Positions 1 through 12,900 of a DNA stretch of 64,000 bases are shown here, one piece after another. A program made the translations under genes and the position numbers. Origin of the DNA: Eleginops maclovinus. Taxonomy: Eukaryota; Chordata; Actinopteri; Perciformes; Eleginopidae. The notes below the pieces were generated by a model, which ran no database searches, was not told where the DNA came from, and saw only the letters and a program-made list of their open reading frames with translations. Position 1 is the first letter of the stretch. Every line of letters begins with the position of its first letter. The stretch lies in contig NC_086368.1 in the NCBI RefSeq assembly GCF_036324505.1, positions 27,045,878 to 27,109,877 on the forward strand. Reading direction: 5' to 3'.

Positions 1-105
1 GCAACTCAGGGTTAAGCATCTTGACTGCTCAGGCTGGGATCGAACCCACCACCTTGTGGTTGAAAGACGGCCGCACTTCCTCGCACAGTCGAGTGAGGCC
101 TGAGT
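1..105 (-). repeat. Fragment of a teleost SINE-like repeat
   Basis: The stretch gggttaagcatcttgactgctcaggctgggatcgaacccaccaccttgtgg contains an inverted RNA polymerase III B-box (gggatcgaaccc, the complement of GGTTCGAtCC). The same family recurs near 47388-47485 (ggttaagcatttcaagg... gatcaaatcaccgatctcccgattgg). The open frame over it is not a gene. Confidence 0.45.
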
Positions 106-803
106 TTTTTACTTTGCCTGCTATTGTTACATTTAAAGACTCAAGCGGACATCATATGTCTTTTTCTCACTCATGGCAACTATATTCATCAGTACAACTC
201 CGTCACTGTATAAAACAAAATAAAGAAGAAACGTTCTTCTTCTACTGTTTCTTCACTGAACTGCACACTTTAAAGCGCAACCTTGTGGCGAACATGTGCA
301 ATTACAAGTGCAACTTTGTAGAATTTAAAACAATACAACATGCAATAAAAAAATAGTAATGATATGCTAAGTATAACTAGACATACTGGACGAATAAACA
401 TAAGCAAATCTTGTTAATTAACCACATCCTGAATTATGTCGTCACACTATTCGTGAAATTTTACATTTTTTCCCCACAAAATGTATGGCTTTAATCCCAG
501 AAATGATGAAGCTTTTCCCCTTCTAAATATTATCCCTTTCCCTCTGCTCCATAATTGATTTTTCTTTATCTACGATTGCCCTAATAAGCCTTCGTACATA
601 ATTTATAACATTGGAGAGAGTGTTCAGAAGTGGACTGGATAGATAACCCTTGCTTATTGCCCTCAGAGAGTATGAGATAGACTCAAAACCAGAGAGTTTA
701 TCTGCAAAATTAAAGCTAAGTCTGTGAACCCAGTCCGTCCCTAATGTACAGACAGGGTTGCAGCTTGCATGGCGAGGATCTAACACTGAGATGTATTTCA
801 CAG
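106..803 (+). other. chl1 intron (3' part of the intron upstream of the first exon here)
   Basis: AT-rich, no recognisable exon. The first half of Ig4 should precede it, but no sequence with an Ig core Trp and splice sites was found, so that exon lies outside the window. Confidence 0.6.
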
Positions 804-944
804 GGGCCCCCGCAGCCAACAGGAAGGTGTTTGACGACACCATCATGCTCCACAACGCCAAAGAGTCTGACAGTGCCGTGTATCAGTGCGAGGCGTCCAA
901 CAAACACGGGACCCTCCTGTCAAACGCAAACATCATGATTATAA
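804..944 (+). CDS. chl1: chl1 exon: second half of Ig domain 4
   Basis: Acceptor ttcacag before 804 and donor gtaagt after 944. The exon starts with two bases of a split codon and ends phase 1. It encodes ...[37 protein letters not shown]..., the typical Ig C-terminal half with DSAVYQC (second cysteine of the domain). YQCEASN-HGT-L-NAN is shared with mammalian CHL1 Ig4. The first half of Ig4 with its Trp is not visible in 1-803, so the preceding exon lies before the window. Confidence 0.9.
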
Positions 945-3900
945 GTAAGTGCTTTCCTCTTCTGCGAGCAAGCATCACTTCACTGTTAGCAAGTGCAGAA
1001 AGAATCTGTTCTCCATAGCGTTTGTTTCGCAGCGCGTGCAAGTGTCAGACTTTGCAGTGAGTCATCGGGAGACTACTGACTGATGTGTCAGGCCTAAAGA
1101 GCTGCTGCTGATGTTGGCATATGCCCATAAAGCCAGCGAGGAGGAGCCCGGGGAAGGAAGGCCTGTCTGCAAACTCCTTCATTCAGGCTAGCGCTTTCCC
1201 TCGGTGGAGCTACAAGCCTGCCATTTATATGCTAACAAGTTCTCCTTCAATTCCATACTGATTTCAGGGCCATAAGATAAACATGTGTTGCTTTACAAGT
1301 GCAGATTAAAGGGAAAGAAAATGTTGTTTTTCTGTCAATCCGTGCAGAGTTTGTTCTCCGTGACACAGGAGTTAATAAAGCCGGACAGCCGCTGAATGCT
1401 AAGTCCCGACGGCTGCCTTTGTAAACAATTAGGAGAGACAGAGCGTTTTTTAAATGGGAGGCTTTGGCTACAACTGATAAGGTGCACACGCTCGACTCAC
1501 TCATTGTTTTTCTTTGATTTCATTCTTTGGCATTTACTGACAGCCGAGTCATTTTTTGACACAAAGAAGGCGACAATTAACGCAGAAGGAAGGAGGGAGG
1601 GAGGGAGGGAGTGCTGTTTAACCCGGGAGTATCTGCCTCGTTTTGTCAGAATAAATTGCAAACCTGATGTCTCTCTCTGAGTTTTAAAACTCCTGAAAGG
1701 AAAACTTTTCTAACTACTTCCACTCTTCACAGATCTGGCCCCCATGATTTTAACCAAGGAAGGGGAGGAATACACCGCTGTGGAAGGGAAGGGAGCAATG
1801 ATGCACTGCAATGTCTTCAGCTCTCCTCCTCCTACTATCACATGGTAAGTGTGCACTCTGTTTCCGCACACCAGCAGAGAGCAGCAGATCTCAACGTGTC
1901 GCTGCACACAGTCAATCGGCATGCCTCCTGCTTCTTTATTAGTGACCTGCTGTTTCATTTAAACCCCGTCACTCAACATAAAATGTTCTATTCAGCAACT
2001 TTCTATTCCGTCTTTGCTGCCGCAGCCTGCTGTTTATCCAGTCAGACTGCTACTGTGTTCATATTTAATTTGGCCTTAAGCGCTTTGAAGCTTTAATGGG
2101 TGTTTTTTTCTGAATGTGTTTTTCCAGGAGCAGGGACGACTCCTCTGAATCCGTGGAGGGACCGCGGTTTAGCGTTCACGACAACGGCTCGCTGGAGATC
2201 TACAGCGCGGAGAAAGACGACGCGGGACAGTACACGTGTTTGGCGAAAAACACAGAGGGATCGTCCGCCATCGACGCCATGCTCTACGTGAAAGGTAAAA
2301 AGCCTCACCTGATAAACTCTTCTGAGTGACTCGCAGTCATTACAATGACACTAATGCGCCTCTGCCTTACGAAAGATCCCACCAGAATAGTGGTGGCCCA
2401 GGAGGACCTGCAGGTGTTGGTCGGTACCACGGCCCAGCTGTCGTGCCTCACACAGTACGACAAGTCCTTCACCAACGACTTTGAGCTCCTGTGGGAAAAA
2501 GACGATATACCAATAACCCTGAACTACACTGAGAACTCAAGGTGGGAACTGAATATATTTTTTTAATAATGCAGACCTAAAAGTGATCTGCAATAAAATG
2601 CCTAAAGAAAACCTGATCTGTGTTTTGTCCAGTTGTGAAATCTGTGTGTGGGTCTTGAATAGCGATGTGGTTGTCTGCCAGGATCCGTCATTCATTTACT
2701 TTTTAGCCCTAGTTTTAACGTGGACATTTCAGATCTTGTTTGTTTTTGAACTTCATGTTTTTTTTAAAGGTTGTTGTCTGGTAACCAGTGCCTTTATTTG
2801 AGCGACAGATCTGAAAGGGGGACACAGAGGGGATGACACAGTACAGGGGTCCAGGGCCTTATTCGAACCCGAACCCTTGGGGAAAAGCCCTCGGTACACG
2901 AGTTGTCTGCTCTACCAACTGAGCTATACGACGGCCCTTGAATTACATGTTTCAAGCAGAGGATGTTAGTCATCAGGCAGAAACACACATTTCTTTTTTA
3001 CTTAAAACTGCTTCCTTCAGTGTTTTTTTTTCTCATTTTAAACACCGGTTTTGTTTGTTTTGGAATGGAGTCGACCTCTCCAGATTGTTCTGCTTCTTTA
3101 AAACATCTTAACAATGAAGGTCAAGACAACCACTCCCATGAGCCCACACTACTTTCGAACGCCCGCAAACCATTTGTATCAGAAAATTGCATATTGTGTG
3201 TTTAATCCCAGCTCAACATCCTGTCTCCGTCATTCCTTCCACAGATACTTCGTGGAGAACGGTGTCCTTCAGATCACCAATGTGAGCCATGGGGACCAGG
3301 GTCTCTTCACCTGTGTGGCCAGAACCCCGGTGGACCGAGACGCCGCCTCAGCCCTGCTCATGGTGTTAGGTGAGCTCACCTAAGAACAATATCTGTGCTC
3401 CGGGGCCACAGGATCACAGACCCGCGGCGCTACATTTATGTATGAGACATTCATAAAAGGATCAATATGTCAGGAAGCCAGAGCGGAGCATGAACATGCA
3501 CACCACAGCTTTATTAGCACAGTGTCTGACCATCGCCCTTTTGAGATATATTTGACATTGTAATGTCTGGAAGAACCAACGGCAGCGATGCGGCACGTTC
3601 CACATCCTCTGGCTCCCGGGATGCGTAGATTGAACATTTGTTACCACGTTTCTTTTCCTGCAGAGATTGATGTGTCTGTGTTTTCCTAACGCCGTGTTGT
3701 TGTGATTGTTTTTAGACGTCCCCGATGTGCCTGAGTACTTGGTACTGTCTGACCACAAGAGCAGAAGTGTGAAACTGAAATGGATCCCGGGGGACGATCA
3801 CAACAGCTCCACCACAGGTAAAGGTGTCATACATACAGTGGGGCAAAAAAGTATTTAGTCAGCCACCAATTGTGCAAGTTCTCCCATTTAAAAAGATGAG

Positions 3901-6900
3901 AGAGGCCTGTAATTTGTATCATAGGTATACCTCAACTATGAGAGACAGAATGAGAAAGAAAATCCAGGAAATCACATTGTCTGATTTTTAATGAATTAAT
4001 TGGTAAATTCCTCGGTAAAATAAGTATTTGGTCACCTACAAACAAGCAAGATTTCTGGCTCTCACAGACCTGTAACTTCTTCTTTAAGAGGCTCCTCTGT
4101 CCTCCACTCGTTACCTGTATTAATGGCACCTTTTTGAACTCGTTATCAGTATAAAAGACACCTGTCCACAACCTCAAACAGTCATACTCCAAACTCCACT
4201 ATGGCCAAGACCAAAGAGCTGTCAAAGGAGACCAGAGACTAAATTGTAGACCTGCACCAGGCTGGGAAAACTGAATCTGCAATAGGTAAGCAGCTTGGTG
4301 TGAAGAAATCAACTGTGGGAGCAATTATTAGAAAATGGAAGACATACAAGACCACTGCTAATCTCCCTCGATCTGGGGCTCCACGCAAGATCTCACCCCG
4401 TGGGGTCAAAATGATCACAAGAACGGTGAGCAAAAATCCCAGAACCACACGGGGGGACCTAGTGAAGGACCTGCAGAGAGCTGGGACCAAAGTAACAGAG
4501 GCTACCATCAGTAACACACTACGCCGCCAGGGACTTAAATCCTGCAGTTCCAGACGTGTCCCCCTGCTTAAGCCAGTACATGTCCAGGCCCGTCTGAAGT
4601 TTGCTAGAGGGCATTTGGATGATCCAGAAGAGGATTGGGAGAATGTCATATGGTCAGATGAAACCAAAATAGAACTTTTTGGTAAAAACTCAACTCGTCG
4701 TGTTTGGAGGAGAAAGAATGCAGAGTTGCATCCAAAGAACACCATACCTACTGTGAAGCATGGGGGTGGAAACATCATGCTTTGGGGCTGTTTTTCTGCA
4801 AAGGGACCAGGACGACTGATCCGTGTAAAGGAAAGAAGGAATGGGGCCATGTATCGTGAGATTTGGAGTGAAAACCTCCTTCCATCAGCAAGGGCACTGA
4901 AGATGAAGCGTGGCTGGGTCTTTCAGCATGACAATGATCCCAAACACACCGCCAGGGCAACGAAGGAGTGGCTTCGTAAGAAGCATTTCAAGGTCCTGGA
5001 GTGGCCTAGCCAGTCTCCAGATCTCAACCCCATAGAAAATCTTTGGAGGGAGTTGAAAGTCCGTGTTGCCCAGCGACAGCCCCAAAACATCACTGCTTTA
5101 GAGGAGATCTGCATGGAGGAATGGGCCCAAATACCAGCAACAGTATGTGAAAACCTTGTGAAGACTTACAGAAAACGTTTGACCTCTGTCATTGCCAACA
5201 AAGGGTATATAACAAAGTATTGAGATGAACTTTTGTTATTGACCAAATACTTATTTTCCACAATAATTTGAAAATAAATTCTTTAAAAATCCTACAATGT
5301 GATTTCCTGGATTTTTTTTTCTCATTCTGTCTCTCATAGTTGAGGTATACCTATGATAAAAATTACAGGCCTCTCATCTTTTTTAATGGGAGAACTTGCA
5401 CAATTGGTGGCTGACTAAATACTTTTTTGCCCCACTGTACATACAGTCCACAGGATATAGTGCCTTTTGCTCTGAGATAAATTAAAAGGTACAGGTGTTT
5501 GTATAAAGGTACTTATCCAGAGTCACTGTGAAGGTGGCAGGTTCCCAGTACTGCAGTGGACGGACAGCAGCAAAATGTATTTTAGCTACACGTAAAGAAA
5601 GGCCCAGCCCAGAAAAAATCTGTTGAAGTTTAGATTAGGTTGAAAAGGCGTCTACAAATTGGAGGATTGAGTGATTCAAGGGTTAGGGTTGGGATTTGAG
5701 GCTTCCGGGTTGGGAATCGTTATTGCTGGCCTGAAGGTGTGTGTGTGTGTGTGTGTGTGTGTGTTAATTCTTATGGAGTTAGAGTTGGTCGTACCAACTC
5801 CTGAATATCTGGCGGGCTGTAGGTGGGGATCCAGGTGATCTGGAGGAATGGCTTTGAGTGTGGGGAACATTTTTGACTATGGTATTGTTGATTATTGTGA
5901 GGGTCTGTTGTGGAGAGAAGTTGAGGAGGGAGAAGTAAACATCTGCATTGGGGAAAGTGGTGCGTGATTGTTTGGACAGTTGTGCAAATGCTTGCTGTGG
6001 ACAGAGATTAGGTCAATCGGAGGATTGATTGAATCACGGGTTGGGGTTGAAGTGTCCTTGGGCTCCTCCAAGATACTTAACACACAATTGGTCCAGTTGA
6101 CATGTCTAAGGTATTGAAGTGTGTCTGCTTAGTGTGAGCAAAATGACGTGAAATGTACGCTGTTTAGAACAGTATCACCGCTTTAGTTTGCCCAGAAACA
6201 GCGACATCACATCTCCGACGGGAATCTGAAGCTGTAATTTAGGCTCTCTTTAAAGCCACAAAACAGTAATTTTAGCCAGCGCAACACAGCACAGAAACTC
6301 TACTGCTACCATTGTTGTTGACAGTTTAGTTTATTTCTGTTATGATGTGATTATTGTGATTCTGAAATCCCACAATCTAACCAACCAAAAACCCCCTGTG
6401 TTCCTGCGAGGCAAAATGACTGCCTTTTTAAACGGGGAGAAAGCATAGATAACAGCTTCAGTTCCCTGTTTATAAAGGGCTGACTGACAGCAAGGGAAAT
6501 CAGTGAAAATATCCACATTTTTAAGGTTACTAAAAATGTTTTGCTGCCCGTCCACAGCAGCACATTGCTCAGCTCCCAGGCTGGTACTCCTCTCTGCTTC
6601 TCAAAATGTGGCAAACACCATCTTCTGTTGGTAATACTCTGACAATGGATGCGCACTTCATACATTCCCACTTCAAAACACCTGAACTCTCCCTTTGCTG
6701 TAACACAACACAGATTTTGGGCATCGTTCAACTCGCTAATAGATTTGTTTGATACCATCTTGTACACTATGAGTCTATTATTGATTCATCCGAGCGTGAG
6801 TTGTGATTAGTCTCCCCTCGGTGTACACCAGCCCAGAGCAGAGGTTTGAGGATCCCTTCTGCACAGCTGCTGGTTAGATAAGCAATCCTCTGGCATGGCA

Positions 6901-9900
6901 GTGAGGGAGCATGCTGATTGTCTTTCTGCCTGTCAACAGAGTTTATCGTCGAGTACGAGGAGAGCCAGTGGGAGCCCGGAAGCTGGAAGGAGCTGCTCCG
7001 GGTACCTGGGAACCACAACTCAGCCGTGGCCAAACTCCACGGGCACGTCGACTACCGCTTCCGGGTGTCCGGAGTTAACGATGTGGGGAGGGGGCGTCCC
7101 AGCAAGCCCACAGAGAGATACAAAACCCTGCCCACAGGTCTGAGGCTTTCATTATTTTTATTAGCTGTTTTTTTATTTAGTATGGATGGATACTCCAAGG
7201 TGGGAAATTATTTTCTCACAGCAGCATTTTGTCAGTCAAAATGACTTAAAAATACATTAAAATACAAATAAAATAAAGTTAAACATTTTTAAAAAATATT
7301 CTCAGTAAAGAATAAATATTTTCAGACGAGTATCTGACACTATGAAATATACAAAATAAATTAGAATGGTTTATATTTAATATGCGTGTACAGTAGCTTA
7401 AAATATAATACATTAATAAACAAAACAAAAAAGAACACATTTTTATCGAAATCATTCTGTCTAAATTAAATGTCTTGCAAATACTTTTTTAAACACCTTG
7501 AATTCAGATAATTCCTTGATTTGAGTTTTAAAAATAAGTATTATACCAAGAAGAAGAATTGTACTTATTATCTATAAACTATTTTCTTCAAGAATTTCAA
7601 ATTAAATATAAAAATGTGTCCAAGTGTGTTCGGAGCTTTCCTGTTTATTAAAGCCAAAAGTCAGAGCTGGTTTCGTGTATCCTCCTGAGTCCTAGATAAT
7701 ATGGTGTTTTATTTTAGTATTTTTACTGTATTTTTGTTGTAATTCATCTCGTTTTATTCGTTGTAGCGGCCAAAATCATATCGAAATAAAACTGATGATT
7801 ACCTTAGCTGAGGCACCAGTTAGCAAATATTAGGCAGGGCAATGATCCAGACTAGAATCTCAGCTTGTGCATTTATTTCCATTCCAAAAAGTACAATAAA
7901 CACAGTTTCCAATTGATTCTTTTCATAAAACCTTTCCTTGTGGCTTGAATCACCTTGGTAACATCATGAGCCTACTAGTGCTCTAATCCCACCACCACCA
8001 CCTGTCTTCAATATACACAATTACAGCAGGTGCCCTAATCACCCAGTGCCCAAACGGTCCTTCAAAATAAAAGCATAGAAACTACTTTAGCTCACTTGAA
8101 TAACAACAGTAAACAATCCTACATTCACTACAAACAAAAACAGCAAGTAAATAAAATATTAACTCTTAATTCCAATAAAGCAATATATAGCTCCACATGT
8201 TAACTATATGTTGCACGTGCTTTGTGTTATTGGGCTGTATAAATAAACCCTCGATTTGCTTTGATTTGTAAACCGTAAATCAATATTGAGTGGCTTCAGC
8301 CAATTTTGAGTCTTGGACCACAGACTTGCGGGGAGGCTTTCACCGAGGCTTTCATTATTTGTGATTCTTTTTGATAAGGTCCTCCAGGCCACTCAAGCTG
8401 CCATCGCTGCGCCCCTGTGAACCCTCAAAAAGACTCAGACCTGCTACATAATTGGTTCCACCCTCGTTGAAAATCTCCTCTCTCGTGCGCACATTTCACC
8501 CGAGATTTCTTCCATTAACAAAAGCGACAAAATCTATACTCCTTTTTGTTCTGCAGCTCCCGACAAGAACCCTGAAAATATCAAAATCGAAGGTCATTTG
8601 CCACATGAAATGGATATCAACTGGGAGGTAAGAAAAGGAGTCTGGTCTTTTATGATCCCCTTACTGCCAATTCTGTTATGTCAGCTACCTTTAAGCAGTG
8701 TATAATTCAAATGTGATACAGCTTTTGAAGTTAAAGAACAAAAACGTAGTTGTATCAATGTTTCATAAGCAATTATCAATACTTCCTTTAATAATATAAT
8801 TTATTAGAAATGGCCTTCTTTTGATTTCCCTGCCTGCGATTGAGATCTTGAGAAAAGACTCTTTTTCTGGGATCACTTTCCATTGAAATCAGCTCCTTTT
8901 TCTTTTATTTGAAAGAGAAAAGGAGTTATGAAAGGGGTTTCTTTTCTTCTAACAAGTACAGTAATATATTCAACATTATTGTAAAAAGATGAATCACTCC
9001 TCCGACTTATTATCTGGTTGCCCTGTCGGGATAAAGTAGTCCCCCGAATCCTGCATTCATGAGCTCTCCCTCTGTTAATGATATGCTTTTTGTGAATAAT
9101 GGCAACTCATTCTATTCTCCACGTCTGTGAGGACATCAGTCTTTTCATCTACCATGTCTTAGCAAGCCATATATCAAATAAAAGCCATTCTGCTAGACCA
9201 GGTCAGCTGTTCCATTGTTTTATTAGATAATGGGATAAAACTCTGCTATGAGTTCACTGGGCTCGCTCTAATCCCTTGGAGGCAGTGACATACAAGAAGT
9301 GTCTGTAAATGAAAGTCTCTATAAAGCCCATTGTCCCTGATTTATTTTCCCTACCTTTTTCTCCCCTCAGCCCTTGCTACCCATCGAGCACAACGGTCCG
9401 GGTTTGGAGTATGAGGTTTTCTACAAGAGACAAGGGGTGGAGGAGGACTGGCAGAAACACACGGTGAAGAGACACTCGTTCGTGGTGAAGAACACCCCCA
9501 CCTTCGTGCCCTACGAGATCAAGATTCAAGCCAGGAACAATCAGGGCCTCGCCCCCGAGCCCAAGATAGCAACCGGCTACTCGGGAGAGGACTGTGAGTA
9601 GTGAGCTTTGTTGACCTAATGTGATTTCAGTTGAAGCTACAACGAAGGTTAATTTACTTCCCTTAGAGATCTTGAGGGAACTTTGGGAATTGGGCCTTTG
9701 CAGACCATTTACATGCACCCAGACCTATATTCATTTATTAGTTTATTCCACACATGGTAGTTATTTTAAATCAAAACATGTACACTTTACACAGATTCTT
9801 GTTGTAGCCCATGGTGGAGGGAATCGTTCGGCAACGAATTCCATTTTTGACGCCAACTCCGGAGACACATATATAACACACTACAGGAAAGGAAAAACCC

Positions 9901-12900
9901 CAAAAGTACAATAGGGCCCTTTTAAAGGCTTTTGTAATGCCATGTTATTTTTACAATTTTCAATGGGAGAAGGTGGATACAACCAAATGCTGATACGATT
10001 CTGACTTTGGCTCTGTCCTAGTTTAAAAGAGCCAATGATACCTTAGTATATACGATTTTATACAGAAAAATACGGTTCAAAATGTCTTAACTTACTCTTC
10101 TGCTGAACTGCTGGAATAAAAAAGTATTTATAAGCATTGCATTTGAGTTTGTAACAGTAGCAGTTAGAGTGTTTGAAGAGAAAGTGGCCGGTACAGAAGT
10201 TTACTGTATTTCCTGTGTTCAGCTTTCTTCTGGACTTGCCCCCAGGAAATAACGTCAGGTCATGACTCCTCTCCTTATTGTGTATTCATGTGAAACGTGG
10301 TGCAAAAACCAGTATTCACCCCCTTTAGATCAATAGTTTTATGAGCTTGTGTGACTGTTGGTAGAGCCCATCGATGTACATCCCGAGTAGGTGCTGTTGT
10401 AAATATGTAATCGGACAGTATAGCTGTATAGTGACAGTAGTGAATAAACTGTTTCCTCACAGCTTTGTTTTTCCTCGACTTCGGATTCTATAATATGTGT
10501 TTGCCTTTTGCAGTTCCCTCTGCTGCACCTGAAGACGTAGCCGTGGAGGTGATGAACAGCTCGGTGGTCAAGGTTAGCTGGACGCGTGTACACAAGGACA
10601 CGCTACACGGACATCTGGGAGGCTACAGGGTAATACCTCAAAAACAGACCTTTGCTTTTTCGACACGGCTTAAAAGCAGCTGCCCCTGACCTCGCTCCAA
10701 ACGCTTGCTCCCCTCACCGCTCTCTGTCTCCTTTACTTGTCCAGCTGAGAAGAAAAAAAACAACTAATTTTGCATTCGCTCACACATCTCTTTCCAGGTA
10801 AACTGGTGGCGTCTGCGAAGCCTGAGTGACTCTAAGAAAAAACACGGAGACAAACAGACGCTGGCGATCCCCGGGGACCGCAACCACAGCGTGTTGCCTG
10901 GACTGACGCCCTTCTCCGAGTACAGCCTCATGGTCATGACCTTCAACGGACGGGGCAACGGCCCAGGCAGCCATCCCCTCAACTTCAAAACCCCAGAGGG
11001 AGGTAAGGATTGTGGAAAAAACAGCATGGAGTGTATTGATTCACAACTACTGAAGGGAAAATCTAATAATAGCCAAGGAAACTGGGCTGTGGACTTTGAC
11101 AGCTCACTGTTTTGTCTTACCTTCTCTCGCCCCCACAGTCCCGGAGAAAAATCCTGTTTTCAGGGTCACGGATGTTCAGAAGGATACCGTCTCCCTGGCG
11201 TGGGCTGCGCCATCCGAGCCTAATGGGATTCTCACCGGGTACCTAGTCGAGTATCAACTGAGTACGTATCCCTACGCCTCACGCCCAGCTCACTTTTCTA
11301 AAAATATGTCGCCCCTGTGGTTTTCACTTGTGTTTACATTCCTTACATTTGAAACTGTATATGAAAGACTAAGATAGCCCCACAATTGTATTTATATAAA
11401 GAGATATGTTTTGTCTCTATGACGACGGAAAGTGGATCAATCAGAATTACTGTCCATGGAGCCAACACCAAGTAAGGGTTGAGGAACACCCAAAACAAAG
11501 CTGTCACATTTAAGCACAACATTACAATAATACACCGTTTAATATCCAGGCTGACACTTCTCCCTTCTAATATGTCCCTTACAGAGTCCCCAGAACTTCA
11601 GAAACCTGGTATATTAGCATGGTTTATGTCCCTTTTCCAAAGATTATCATACAGGGACTTTCTTAGGGACTAGTCCCCATTTTTTGTTCTGTGCTTTTTG
11701 GTATTTCTTGTCAACAGTCATCAGTTTAACAGTCATCTTTTGACTGCTAAAAGACAAATATTGAAAAAAAAAACTGGGATAGGACAGAGGGATTGGACCA
11801 AGTGTACCAGGTTTGGTCTGTATGGACAAGTAAAGCAATCTATTTTCACATATCTTAAAAAGCAAGAAGTAGACACTGAATTCTACTGTTTTCCACATCT
11901 ACAACAAGACTTGATGTTTTAAGAAAAAGTCAGAATATTTGGACTAATCCAATATCACAAGGAGCCGGCCAGAGATTAGTTCTCTGCTGCACAAATTAAA
12001 AACAGCCTCACTATTTTAAATACACAGCCTCTACCTCCATATAACATCCTATTGTTTTGACACGTATTGTGAGTGTATTGATACAACATAGTAAGAGGAT
12101 CATAGTGATTGTCTAACTCGTGATCCTCAGCGAGGGAAGGAAAATCATTGTGCTGCTCTAATAGGGCCAGGGGTCACGGTGAGATCAGAGTGTGTGTGTA
12201 TAGGAGACATGTCAGGGTAATGTCTGCTGGCCTGCGTGTCACCATCAGAGCTGTGCGAGTGCTGACTAAGGCCAAAGTGTCACAGTCTGTTACGGTCCAG
12301 CTTTACTGACCTCATCCTGTCCACAGGGGACATCTCCCCAGTACCTCTGTCCCGGGGGGGGAGATACCGTCAGTGCACTCATCCCACGCATGCAAACACC
12401 GTCCTTAAACAAAAGTCATAACCAAACTCCCAACATCGTCGCAGTGCCGCATTTCCCGCCTAATTGCCTTTGATTCGGAGACTGCAAAAGAGAGCCATAC
12501 AGTATTTCAAGAGAGGACGTTTTCATCGTACCACGGCAATAAAGCTGATGGGCTCTTTGAAGTGTGACTTTTCTTTTTTCAAGTCCCCCTAGAGGGAAGT
12601 CATGTGCGAAATGTGGAGGATAATGTAGCCAGCTGTCAGCGTAACATCAGCGACACAAAGGGAATCTGGAGCTCGGGCACAGCTGTTTCAGGGCGACGCC
12701 CATCTCCAGAGCAGCCCGTAACAGCTTCACGTCTCACGGGTTTTTCACAGAGGGGCCTGTTGGAACATCGTTTAACACATCGAGCGTGCGGGAACACCAG
12801 GGCGCTTAAACTGTTTAACTAACCTGCTTTGAAGTGGCGCATCTTCACCGTGAAACCTTTTGATCAGTGTATCAAGGTGATATCAAAGTAGATGAGTGAT

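Noticed and set aside
744..938. Frame reading [14 protein letters not shown], Ig-like at first sight
   Set aside because: It is an out-of-frame reading across the intron-exon border; the true chl1 exon starts at 804 in another frame.
2888..2937. Possible functional tRNA gene on the minus strand
   Set aside because: A and B boxes are present but the cloverleaf is not complete, the SINE body follows, and a target-site duplication flanks it. The same applies at 40040-40226.
4239..5114. Minus-strand open frames over the Tc1 element (up to 203 codons)
   Set aside because: They are shadows of the plus-strand transposase, which has the conserved motifs and catalytic triad.
5665..6047. Two similar gagtgattcaaggg / gattgattgaatcacggg segments as a candidate regulatory repeat
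   Set aside because: Similarity is short and imperfect, and probably derives from an old dispersed repeat.
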